Shown here in pieces: positions 21,001-30,779 of a DNA stretch of 64,000 bases (positions are counted from its first letter, which is position 1; each line of letters starts with the position of its first letter). The stretch spans positions 5,249,742 to 5,313,741 of the forward strand of contig CAKAKS010000066.1 in assembly GCA_916700875.1 (NCBI GenBank), written 5' to 3'. The stretch is from Sebastes aleutianus. Taxonomy: Eukaryota > Chordata > Actinopteri > Perciformes > Sebastidae. Position numbers and translations under genes: made by a program. Under the pieces are notes generated by a model. It searched no databases. It had not been told where the DNA came from and saw only the letters and a list, made by a program, of their open reading frames with translations.

Positions 21001-23906
21001 AAACTTAAATAATAATATATCATTACAAATTACAGTACGGGCTGCAACTAACGATTATTTTCATTGTCGATTAATCGGTTGATTATTATCTTGATTAATA
21101 GTTTAGTTGTTTGGTCTATAAAATATCAGAAAATTACGTCCTCAAATGTCTTGTTTTGTCCACAACTCAAAGATATTCAGTTTACTGTCAGAGGAGTAAA
21201 GAAACCAGAAAATATTCACATTTAAGAAGCTGGAATCAGAGAATTTTTACCTTTTTTTTCCTTAAAAAATTACTCAAACCGATTAATCGATTATCAAAAT
21301 AGTTCACAATTAATTTAATAGTTGAAAAATAATCAATTAATCGCTGCAGCTCTAGTGCACAGATACTTTCAGGTACATTACCAATAGGAACTAGTAGGAA
21401 AAAGGCTTTGTTTTTATTAGGGCTGACCTGAACGCTTCAACCGTTGCCATGGTAATCGACCTCCAAATCAGTATTCAAATGCTTTGTTTTTTGTATTTTT
21501 TTTATATGCAACTAAGTAATAATAATGAATAAATCACAAAATAGCCCATTCAAGAAGGAATAATCCCACAACATTATTAATATTCAACATTATATCTGTT
21601 ATGATTAGAGGTGCGTGTGTGTATAGTAGTGTGGCAGCGGCACTGGCCCGAAATTAGTAAATTAATTAGAAATTAGTCATTAAGGTGAGACTGAAGACGT
21701 CCATTTCATGTATATTAAATTATGATTTAAGAGCTACACTTTTGAGTAAAATATCCTGCGTTTTGTTGAGTTGATGAAGCTGTTCTTACCCTTCTCCTCT
21801 CCCTGCGTGTGAGCAGTTGTCCGTGCAGCAGCCTCCACACCATCCTGCCTGCAATCTTGATGTCGATGCCGAGTAACCGGAAGCCATTGTAGTAATGCTT
21901 CAACTCATCCACGATCTTCTGATACAGAGCCTTTTTCACGACTGCCCTCTCCTGCACCGGAGGGACAGCGGCCGTTGTAGTTGCGGTGGCGGTGGTGGCA
22001 GTGGCGGTGGACGTCGGAGTGGGAGACGATGGAGGTTGGGACTGGGGTGCAGCAGCTACAGAGTCCTTTTTAGCTCCAGGAGAAGCATCCTGGGCAGCGG
22101 CTGGTGAAGTTTTAGCATCCTCCTGCTTTATGTCTTGGAGCCAAACACCTGAGCTGTGTAGAGGGCGGGCGAGCAGGGCGGAGTTGTGGCCTTGGTAACA
22201 GTGGGGGGAGCCGTAGCGGGAGTGCCTGAGTGCGTGTAAGGACGAGACCTGGCGAGGAGGGTCTATGTGGAGATAGGCTCTAGAAGACAGAGAGGAGCAG
22301 CTGTTCCTTTTGGATAACAAATATGATCCCCTGTTGACAGCAATAAGAAAAACTGGTTAGTTATTACGTAATATTGAGCACTTAAAAAAGTAAAGAAAGT
22401 ACATGGTAGTGCTCAAATGTTTATCAACAATACACAACTATAATTTTTAAAATGAATGAATCAGTTAATAGATATATAAAGTAAAACGGTTTCAGGTTAC
22501 ACCCTAGAGCTGTCTATGACAAATACTTAATTGTTGACTATTTTGAAGATTGACTAATTGTTTAAGTAATTTCAGCCTTTGTTGGCGCATTGTTGAGTTT
22601 CTTGGAGCTTCACTACCACCTGTAGATTAGTGAAATAGTGGGTGCGCTCCCTTTCATACAGCCGGGGCGAGAAGTGATGATGAGCGGTGAGTGAGGAGCA
22701 TACCTCTTAAAGGGGAAAACATTTGCCGGCTGGAGGAGGCGTCACTTTAAACAAAGCATGATGTGTCAGAGTGATGAATTTTGTCAATTAATTGTTGACG
22801 AGATAACGATGCTACAGAGACAAAATGATACCAGCAATCACCTGCTGGCTGCTCTGCTGTATGTTAAATATATACTGACTTTATTTGTTTGTATCAGCCA
22901 TGTGATCGAGGTAGGCGCTGCTTTCGCTGCTTGAATTGAGAGGGGCATTCAGGCATATGTGCCGGCTGATATGCCTTTTAAAGCTTCAGTAGGCCAAAAG
23001 TTTTTGGCATCATTGGGCAAATATTCCATAATAACCTTTCAGAATATTGTAGTTCAAGTGTTCTGAGACAAAACTAGACTTCTGACCTCCTCATGGCTCT
23101 GTTTTCAGGCTTTAAAAAAATCTAGACTCCATTCAACTCCACCGTGTATCAACATTTCTTTTTTGTTTTTAAAACAAATATTGAAACCAGAAAAATAAAA
23201 TATTAGTAATTATAGAAAAAAAATGCGGTAATGATATATTATTGATAATGAACCTACCCCTGTATTAAATATACTTTAACCACATAATAATAATAATAAT
23301 AATGTTTCTGTAAACTCAACTGAAAAAGATACACTTTACTACAGATAAAAATAACCAGATCATAACGGCTGTTTTGGCTGATCAAAGGAAAAATACCTAA
23401 TGCAAAAATCCTGTCAATTCAATATTGTTAATGCAATGGTGGCTTTATTAAACCAAAGATATAGCAAACTTAGTATATATGGAATGGTAAAGTCTCTGAC
23501 AGTTGAGAAATTGGTATATATATATATGTTCTCATAGTACATATTGCCCAACCCTAATGTACAACAGAGTTATGTTACAATCTGGCAACTCTAATTTCAG
23601 GGGCCATGAGAGTTTATGGTAGTAGGAGGTAAGGACAAAGCTGTGAGTTTCTGATCTTGCATCACCAGTAGAAACCAGTTAAGCTCTCGTGTCCCTGCTG
23701 CCCCCGCTAGGTAAACACAGACAGCTTTTCTAGACTCCTTAAACACAACAGAGAGCTCACAAGAGGGTGTAATTACAGTCACTAAAACTGTGAGGAGAAC
23801 CAGTTCTGCATTTCCTTGAAATTAGGATGTAAATGTAGCCATGTGCTGCTTAAACTTACCTTGATCTTGTGACTGCAAGGAGCACCTGGTGACTAAAGAC
23901 TGCCAT
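12068..23906 (-). CDS. letm2: LETM1-domain mitochondrial inner-membrane protein LETM2
   Basis: Ten coding exons, minus strand: 23860-23906, 21790-22330, 19617-19760, 18047-18190, 17404-17607, 16700-16819, 15604-15723, 14468-14569, 13619-13687, 12068-12124. All phases join to a 515-residue protein. N-terminus is basic and hydrophobic as for mitochondrial import (MAVFSHQVLLAVTRSR), then a low-complexity Ala/Pro/Thr linker, then the LETM1 domain: DELKHYYNGFRLLGIDIKIA, one membrane span at about 207-230 (VPFTVFIIVPFMEFLLPVF), and the matrix part with FSKLFEDELTLEHLERPQLV and LCKLLELQPIGTNNLLRFQL. The family supports K+/H+ or Ca2+/H+ exchange and mitochondrial volume control. It lacks the long coiled-coil/EF-hand C-terminus of LETM1, and has the DLKPKPPVIP segment and short Ser/Lys tail like LETM2. 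Neighbouring nsd3 and plpp5 agree with LETM2. The third coding exon ends at an inferred GC donor. Confidence 0.93.
12571..13050. repeat. Dispersed repeat shared with 18590-19012
   Basis: Contains TTTGGTACCAAGTCGATGCC and GCTAACGTTAACTAGCTCTG; both are found again, partly in opposite orientation, at 18820-18990 (GCATCGACTTGGTACCAAAG; GCTAACGTTAACTAGCTCTC). Lies in the 3' flank of the last letm2 intron. Family not identified. Confidence 0.55.
13919..13986. repeat. Hairpin: 29-bp inverted repeat
   Basis: Left arm AGAGTTAGATGAGAAGATTG plus ATACCACTC, right arm its complement with one mismatch, separated by 10 bases. This resembles the end of a common teleost interspersed element. It sits in a letm2 intron. 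Confidence 0.85.
16015..16640. mobile_element. Foldback element with about 160-bp inverted arms
   Basis: The left arm (about 16056-16215) and right arm (about 16469-16635) are inverted copies: AGCAACTGGACTTGGTTTAG versus CTAAACCAAGTCCAGTTGCT, GTCTGACTGAATGGTAGGGG versus CCCCTACCATTCAGTCAGAA, and CACTCAGTACAATGGTGCTC versus GAGCACCATTGTACTGAGTG. No open frame inside. The arm sequence (AGAAGCTTTT...AAACGTCTTC) resembles ends I associate with teleost Penelope-like retroelements; the family call is tentative. Located in the letm2 intron between 15724 and 16699. Confidence 0.75.
18590..19012. repeat. Dispersed repeat, second copy (see 12571-13050)
   Basis: Shares TAACGTTAACTAGCTCTC and GCATCGACTTGGTACCAAAG blocks with the element near the letm2 3' end. 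Entirely intronic in letm2. Confidence 0.55.
20101..20370. mobile_element. Degenerate copy of the GGGCTGCAACTAACG MITE family
   Basis: Contains TTCATTATTGATTAATCTAG and GATATTCAGTTTACTGTCAT, ending in ATCGAATAATTGATTAATTG, the same arrangement as the fuller copy at 21036-21354 but with worn ends. Related degenerate sequence also occurs at 14838-15000 and 35820-36145. Confidence 0.6.
21036..21354. mobile_element. MITE, TACGGGCTGCAACTAACG / CGCTGCAGCTCTA ends
   Basis: Inverted ends with internal palindromic GATTAATCG blocks, about 320 bases, a very common teleost hAT-like non-autonomous element. Internal block CAAAGATATTCAGTTTACTG is the same as the unit amplified in nsd3 intron 1. Target duplication is degraded. 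Intronic in letm2. Confidence 0.75.
22331..23859. other. letm2 intron 2, no gene
   Basis: AT-rich intron with an (AAT)n run near 23285-23303 and a TA run near 23516-23527. Worn MITE-like sequence is visible at 22520-22810. No exon or RNA gene seen. Confidence 0.5.
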
Positions 23907-24515
23907 TGCAGGAGCAGTTTACAGTATCCTGTTAAAAGCACACATGGAGACAGACAGAAAGAGAAAGAGAACATGCAGGTGTCTGGTTACAATTCACTCT
24001 TATGGTGCAGCAACAGGCTGAATGGAAAAACACAACAAACAGACAACATGTGTCCGATCATACACACAAGTCAGCTTAATAACTATGGAATGACATAATG
24101 TGCTAACACGAGTACAACCACGTTAGGTCACTGTTATGTAACAGCAAACACGGCACGTTTACTTATCAGACTTATATCACATATCAGGCTGATCCATGTG
24201 ATGATTAACAGCTTAATAAACCATTAAAATCATTTAGAAACAGCCTCACACACGTTATAAACATCTTCCTAACTGCAAGTTAACAAACGTTAAAAACAAC
24301 TGTTCTGCTAAACGCACACAATGCTACACTGAGGAGGAAAAAGCTCAATATTTTGATAATTCCCACAACTTTTAGTTAGCTAATGATGTATCAAACAAAC
24401 TATACATTTAAAATATATCAAAATATTACTAATTTAACTCTAGAAACCTTTAAAAGTAGCCGGTAGTTTAAGATTAGCATCATGCTAGCAGCGAGTTCAC
24501 CATTAGCTACGAGCC

Positions 24516-24702
24516 CTCAAGGACTATGGAAAGGAGGCTGGGACACGCGTCATACATCCGGGGATTTTGCACATGCGCAGTAGAATCTCGTCGGAATTGA
24601 GCCAATCGTAACGCAACCACGTATCTTGAGTTACACTGCGCATGCGTAATACCCCGCACCCCATGACCAGCGTCCTAGCCTCCTTCCATAGGCCTTGGGA
24701 AC
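24516..24702. promoter_or_regulatory. Imperfect palindrome with paired NRF1-like motifs
   Basis: Left arm CTATGGAAAGGAGGCTGGGAC, then CATGCGCAGT; right arm ACTGCGCATGCG, then GTCCTAGCCTCCTTCCATAG, the inverted counterpart. CATGCGCAGT and TGCGCATGCG match the NRF1 recognition pattern, and GAGCCAATCG in the loop is a CCAAT box. It lies in letm2 intron 1, between the possible 5' UTR exon and the ATG exon. It could be a MITE, an alternative promoter, or both. Confidence 0.5.
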
Positions 24703-24862
24703 CCTAAATTGGCCTAGCCGGTTAGTTCTGTCTGGAGCCGCAAAACATTTGATCATTGTGATGAAGTTGACACAGTTTATAGTCTAAGTATCTAGTATAT
24801 AAGTCTAATGCAGTGAGGGCCAAAGAGACAATGTACTACGAAATATTAGGGCCGCATTGAGG

Positions 24863-25240
24863 GGAAAAAAACATCTGAGATTTACAGAATAAAGTCATAA
24901 TATTACAAGAAAAAAGAAAATAACACGTAAAATTACTACTTTATAATATTATGACTTTATTCTCATAATATTACAACTTTTTTTCTCATAAACTAGTGAG
25001 TTTATTCTCATAATACTATGACTTTATTCTCGTAAACTTCTGACTTTATTCTCATAATACTATGACTTTATTATCGTAATACTTTTTCTTGTAATATGAC
25101 TTTTTTCTTTTAATATTATGACTTTTTACTTGTAATATGACCTTTTTTCTCGTAAACCTATGACTTTATTCTCTTAATATGACTTTTTTTCTCGTAATAT
25201 GACTTTATTCTCATAATCTCAGATTTATTTTATTTATTTT
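24863..25240. repeat. AT-rich minisatellite (same family as 1737-2445, inverted)
   Basis: Units such as TATGACTTTATTCTCATAAT and GACTTTTTTTCTCGTAATAT are the reverse complement of the 1737-2445 units. Bounded by near-matching TTAGGGCCGCATTGAGG and CCTCAATGTGGCCCTAA, so it may sit inside an inverted-repeat element (about 24846-25257). Confidence 0.85.
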
Positions 25241-25800
25241 CCTCAATGTGGCCCTAATACTCCATCATACCATCGTACCATAGACCTACAACAATGATAA
25301 ATAACAATTAAAATGTAAACAAAAAAACAGTTATTCATTTCCATGTTTATAAATCCACAGAGAGCCACTGGAGAGGAGCTAAAGAGCCTCATGTGGCTCC
25401 AGAGTGCAATATTTGCACTATCTGTTTATATCATGTTTATTTTTGTTTATAGCTTATTTTGTATATTGTATATTGCTAGAAATTAAATTGTTTTATTCTT
25501 ATTTTATTCTAACGTTTTTATCTATTCTTTTTCTATTATACTGTTTGACTTGCACCAACAAAACCAAAGCAAATTCCTAGTGTATACCTCTTACACCTAG
25601 CAATAAACAATCTGATTCTGATTCAGCAGCAGGTTGCTACTAGACCTCTGGCCTAGCCAGTTAGCTTGCTGCTAGGCTAAGCTAAGCTAAGCTAACTAGC
25701 TCAGTGGATGACGAACCGACTCACCTCCAGCGTCAATGACGGAGATCTCTCTCTATGGCCGCCGCTCTATGGCTGCTGCTGACGGGGCGTTGTTGTAAGG

Positions 25801-26770
25801 CTTCTCGGTGAGACGGTAATACTGTAATCCATCCACAACAAGCCGTCCAGGTTAACCGGGAGAGACGAGAGAGGCGGCTGGTGCTGCTGTGGTGATAAAC
25901 CCATTTACGGTGGGTTGTTTTTAAGCTTTAGAGTCGTCGTGTTTCAGCTGCTCGACTCTCTTTGCATGTGCAGCCTCCGCAGGCAGCTGCACTGAAAGGT
26001 CACTCTGGACATGCGTGAATGTTGTGTGAGGACCCACCGAAGATCGTCTATAGTTGGAAAGATGAGCTAATCTGTAGTCCATAATAATGTCCCAGCTGTT
26101 ATCTAGCCTTGGAGCATTAAATTCAAAATACATCATTTGAGTTCAGTAAATATTTTACTTTGTGAATTGTAATGATAGTTTTGAGAAAAAACACAGATTT
26201 AGCATGTTCACAATTTTCCCTCTAAGCTAAGATATGATAAGAAACCCCTTTGTTGATCTTCGGCGGGGTAATTCGGTTGTTGCAGCAGTACAAGGACAGA
26301 AATAAATACAGAAAAGTATAGAAAGTTACAGAAATAAATAAGTACATAATCTAAAATAAGAATAGAATAAAAATAGAAACTATACAAGAGCATTTAGAGA
26401 CAAATGACATGGTAAAGTGAGTGGTGCTATGAGTCTATGTAAACAGTGTAGTCTAGTATATGATATGATTAAGTAATGATACTCAGTGTTTGTCTGTATT
26501 AATATAGTAGAATATAGTGCAAGACTCAATGTAACATAGTATAATATGGTACATTATGATATGGGATATATGAGACATAGTATACCCTAATGTACTGTAT
26601 AGTATAGTACAACAATATAACATAGTAGGCCATATGGTATAAGTGTCGTACAGCTATATAACATAGTTTATAGTGTAATTATACTGTAACATATAACAAG
26701 ATATAATGTGTAGTATAGTACAGCAATATAACATAGAATTTAATAGAATATCAAATATAATATGGTATCA
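25801..26770. other. Intergenic DNA between letm2 and nsd3
   Basis: GC-richer near 25800-25920, then strongly AT-rich with many ATATAGT-like short repeats. No exon recognised. Confidence 0.45.
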
Positions 26771-26776
26771 TATGAT

Positions 26777-27400
26777 ATGAGAATCAGAAATAGTTTATTG
26801 ATCCTCAGGGGGAAATTGCGGCGTTACAGTAACAAGTAACATTCAATTAACATTCAATTATGCACATACATTAATGATACAATATATAACACAATATATG
26901 TAGAGAAATATAAGTAAATTATAAAAATAAGAAATGAGAATATAACAAATATGTGCAATAAAGTTATACAATATATAACATATAACCACAGTGCAAATCA
27001 GTATATACAAATTGCTGAGAAGTGGGATCTATTAAGTGTGTCTAAGTGTGTTAAATATAAATGCAAGAATAGAATAAATATGAATTAAATAAGAATATTT
27101 CTTCTTTAGTATAGATAGATAGATAGATGGATAGATAGATGGTAACTTTATTGATCCAGAGGGAAATTCAAGTTCCAGCATCACAGTTCCATAGTGCAAA
27201 AACATATTAGTAAAAAGACAGTAAAAAAGTTAGTAATGCAAAGTACAAAGTACTAAAAAATATACCAGATATAAAAATACAAGGATATGAAAAAAACTGT
27301 TAAAACTGAATATAGTGCGGGGTAACAGCTGTGATACACGACTATTAAAAAAGTAAATATAGAGCAGAAGAGACTGTTAAAAATAAATATAGTATAAATG
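26777..27400. mobile_element. Retrotransposon 3' tails (second copies)
   Basis: TAGTTTATTGATCCTCAGGG at about 26792 and a GATA microsatellite plus ACTTTATTGATCCAGAGGGA at 27116-27165 match the pieces at 631-1350, including the GGGTAACAGCTGTGATACA tandem units. Same orientation as the first locus. No coding frame. Confidence 0.65.
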
Positions 27401-27599
27401 CAGTATTAATGCCAGTGTATTGCACAGTTGAATTATTGCACAATTATTCTAATTTGAGATATATATATATACAGTATATGTTGTCCAAAAAGCTTTGTGG
27501 TGCCTACTAAATAGGCTGTGGACTACAACAATTGTGGGTACCAGGAATTAGCGGCGGAGTGAGAGGTCTCTCATTTCCTCCTCCTCTCTGCTCCAGATC

Positions 27600-28033
27600 A
27601 GGCGAGGAGGCGTATAAAAACCAATCAGAGACGCTGCTGCTGACGTCACGACGGTACTACGTCACTACGGCCTCTCTGCATCACCTGCATCGCGTTGTGT
27701 GGTCAAAATAAAAAATAATGAAAAATAATACTGTTCACATCCTTCATTCTTTAAATATATGACACTATTAAAAAAATATATATATTTAAAACTGTTTCCG
27801 GTTGTTATTTTTACATAATCTCCTGCTTCAAAAGACATTTCCTCTTTCATTTCAGTGTAGGTGTGACTTCTTATGTCACATCTGCACCGCTACCTCCTGT
27901 TTTGTTTTTTAGCCCACATTAGTTCCTAGTACAGTAGAAGCCATCAGAAGTGAACTACAGATCCCGGGGTGCTCCCTCACAACCCCTCCGGGTCCGGATC
28001 TGGGTGATTTTGGCGCTGAGCTGCAGGAGACAC
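27600..28033. promoter_or_regulatory. nsd3: Candidate nsd3 promoter region
   Basis: Contains CGTATAAAAACCAATCAGAG (TATA-like and CCAAT) at 27611-27630, a palindromic CRE TGACGTCA at 27641-27648, and ACTACAGATCCCGGGGTGC at 27954-27972, close to the ZNF143 site pattern. It lies directly before the hAT insertion; without that insertion it would adjoin the nsd3 5' UTR sequence from 29684 onward. Assignment to nsd3 is inference from position. Confidence 0.35.
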
Positions 28034-28466
28034 AGTGATGTGTCAGTCATGAACGAGCCGGTTCAAAGAGCCGACTCTTTTAAGTGAACGATAAGAGCCG
28101 GCTCCCGTCCGAGAGACGTTTTTTTTTTCTTTCTTTAATTAATTCAAGGCAGAATGATAGAATGATCTTCTCCGCGCCACGTGCACTCCATGCACTGACT
28201 GTGACTGAATGTTGTGTTAATGACGTCCGTGCGACCAATAAGGTGATGACAGACAAGGATCATACCATCAAGCAGGGAGGGGCGGGGGTGCATGGCGTGC
28301 TGACGGTCTACAGGTACAGAGCAGGAGGGAGAGGAGGGGAGAAAGAGAGAGAGGAATGTGGTGTGCAAATAGCAGACAAGATGAGTGACAGTCGGAAACG
28401 AAGCAGCATGTAAAAATTATGGTATTCTTGAAATTATAAGGTTTAGTATAACTATATTAAATAATT

Positions 28467-29100
28467 TAAAGGGACTGTTTGTAAGAATCAGAAAGTCTTG
28501 TTAACAGCGACACCTGTGGCTGTTATATTTCACCTGCTTGGCAGTAATGTTAGCTGACCAGACGAAGGTCTCTCCATGAATCACTGCTGATCTTAGTGTT
28601 GGCTTTTCCTATCTCAGCCTCCCGACCGGTGTCCTGAGACACCGGCACCCGGTCGGAGACGATAACGTTTCTCACTGCGGAGCCCCGTCACTTCACAAGA
28701 CATGGAAAACCTCTGTTGGTCTGGAGGAGCTGCAGCAGTTATTTCTGCACAAACGTCCACTTTGTGCTCACTAGATATTCTCAGAGCTACGAAGTCTTCT
28801 GCAGTTTGTAGTGTGCGCGCATGCACGTGTAGAGTGGAGCGAGCTGAGTGAAGGCAAGCAAGCAGAGGAGCAGAGACCCCGGCCCTGGAGACCATAGCTA
28901 CGGTCTCCCCCGCGTACTCCGACCGCCGCAAACACTGTTTTGCAAGACGGGCTTCACTAGATATAACTTTGAGGTTTTGGTGCTTCCGTGTAGTTTGTGT
29001 TGGAGTCTGAGTCTGAACAGCGTAACCGCACGCGAGCGCGCATATGGGATACCGATCCGGATTGATTTATACGTGTAAGAAGTTACAAACAGTCCCTTTA
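28467..29100. mobile_element. Nested MITE, AAAGGGACTGTTTGTAA ends
   Basis: Left end TAAAGGGACTGTTTGTAA, right end TTACAAACAGTCCCTTTA: an 18-base exact inverted repeat 634 bases apart. Interior GC-rich, no convincing protein. Lies wholly within the hAT element. Confidence 0.85.
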
Positions 29101-29109
29101 TGCACACAT

Positions 29110-29512
29110 TGTGACGACCCCTCCCCACCACTAGGTGTGTGTTGGCTCGCTGGTCTCTTTGTTTCTTGCAGGCTCTGGTTGAGGCGGGGACATGAGGACA
29201 TGATGGGTTGATGAGCTACACCTGGGCCCGGTGTAGCGCTGACTATAAAACCCTCTTCGCCATTCAGAACGGGCTCTCTCTCCATGCACGCACATCACTC
29301 CATTTGTGTGGACATCGCGGCGCGGCTATTCTTCCTCTTTTTCTATATGCTCTCACACACACGCATCCATGCACTCCTACACTACTGATTACTGATAATG
29401 ATCTTTACATTTATTCATGAATTTAGTGTTTTGTAAATAAACTTTGATACTTTTTGCATTTACCTCGTCTCCACTCCCATTTTTGTTGCAACCTAAGAGC
29501 CGGGTTGTAACA
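29110..29512. mobile_element. Solo LTR of a retrotransposon, target duplication ACAT
   Basis: Starts TGTGACGACCC and ends GGGTTGTAACA (TG...CA with imperfect inverted ends), 403 bases, flanked by ACAT at 29106-29109 and 29513-29516. A TATAAA near 29243 and AATAAA near 29437 are placed as expected of LTR promoter and polyadenylation signals. No gag-pol sequence remains, so it arose by recombination between two LTRs. Probably Ty3/Gypsy-like; the superfamily is not proven. Confidence 0.85.
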
Positions 29513-29683
29513 ACATACTATAATCATGGGTCAAAACAACGCTACATTTGGCTGAATTATAAAAAGGCAGAAGTGGTAAAACGATTTGGGAGCCGAAAGA
29601 AAAGGAGCCGGTTCTTCTTGGTGAGCTGAGCCAAATTATCCTGCTCACCGAAAAGAGTCTGAATTCCCATCACTAGGAGACAC

Positions 29684-30066
29684 CGAGTGGACCAGCAGGC
29701 CTGCAGCACCTTAAAACAGAAACAGAAGCTTTTGTTAAAACCAGAGGAAGATTATAGCTATTATTATTATTAAAGAAGACTGCACTGAAGATATTGATCA
29801 TATCTTATATGTGTTTCTACTTCACACTGAAGAAGAAGAAGCTGTGGGATTGGGCAGCGACCAGATAGCGTGTAACACCTCCTCCTCCTTCTCCTCCTCC
29901 TCCTCGTCTCTGTGGAGAATTGCGTTAAAACGAAGAAAAAAAAGGCCTGCGCTTTATCTATAATAACACAGGATTATTTTTGTTGTTTTTTTCTCCTTAT
30001 ATATATATATATAAACGAGGAACCGTTGCTGGCTGGTGTATGTGTTTAGAATGGGACACGCTGAAG
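29684..30066 (+). other. nsd3: Probable nsd3 non-coding first exon
   Basis: A CTCC-rich leader ends at 30066 with donor GCTGAAG/GTATTG. A short upstream ORF starts at 30051 and, after splicing to 34396, would end at 34419-34421 after 13 codons. The transcription start is not visible; the exon could begin earlier than 29684, on the far side of the hAT insertion. Confidence 0.45.
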
Positions 30067-30779
30067 GTATTGATATATATATTTTAATATCTCTTGATAA
30101 TCTAAAGCTTCTCCTTCTTTATAGCCATGTCTGCCTGCATGTTGTTGTCTCTCTGTGTCTCATCTAACACCGTGTTTTCAGGCTCCTAGCTGGCTTATTT
30201 TGTACCACATTTCTCTCTTAAAAACCTCCCAGCGATGGAGGTTTAACCAGTTTGATTTAAAGGGGCAAAAAGGCAGCCATGTTGGCTCAAAATGTAACGT
30301 TAGCATAGCTAGCATTAGCTCCTCTTTCATCTCCCTTTTATATGTGTGGCACATTTCAAACGGTTATAACGGTTATAACGTCTGACGGTTTGAACGGTTA
30401 GCCGTTGGTGTTCAAAAACACAACCGTTTGGCTTTTAACGGTTTCTAACGCTCGTTTTTATCAACACAATCCCCCCTTTTTTTTTACATAGCCAGGTAGC
30501 TTTAAGGCTTTTAGGGGCTAACATCGCAGCAGAGCTATAAGATCATTCAGTGAAACGTTTGTTGTGTGTGTCTGCGCAGTTTTATAAGCAGATATTAATG
30601 TTTAATAAATAAACAAACACGTATGAAGCCTTGAGATAACAACAGGAGCCGTTAGTGACCGTTAGTTTGACACCTTTATGGATGTTTACATCACCGTTAT
30701 ATCCACCTTTTGCCAACTGCTGGGCAAAGAGCCTGAGCTTGTTCAACACACATTAAAACCTCAATTACATTACCTCGGT

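Larger units (their letters stand above)
23907..25800 (-). other. letm2: letm2 5' UTR exons and first intron
   Basis: The start-codon exon begins at 23928 after a TTTTAACAG acceptor, giving 22 bases of 5' UTR in that exon. A likely non-coding first exon ends at 25725 with donor CTGGAG/GTGAGT in a GC-rich context (GGCCGCCG, GACGGGGCG) at about 25725-25800. The transcription start is not determined. An alternative promoter could lie in the NRF1-motif palindrome at 24516-24702 within this intron. Confidence 0.5.
28034..29675. mobile_element. hAT-type element with 8-bp target duplication GGAGACAC, carrying nested insertions
   Basis: GGAGACAC occurs at 28026-28033 and again at 29676-29683. Ends are inverted: AGTGATG...GAGCCGGTTC and AAAGAGCCGACTCTTTT on the left, GGAGCCGGTTC...AAAAGAGTCTGAATTCC CATCACTA on the right. 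The inside has no transposase frame; it holds a second MITE (28467-29100) and a solo LTR (29110-29512). Short frames such as 28084-28413 are chance. Confidence 0.88.

Noticed and set aside
12068..23906. Naming this gene letm1
   Set aside because: The C-terminus lacks the LETM1 coiled coil/EF-hand region, the length is near LETM2, and nsd3 and plpp5 are neighbours.
28084..28413. 109-codon frame
   Set aside because: Inside the non-autonomous hAT element, no domain, not similar to a transposase I know.
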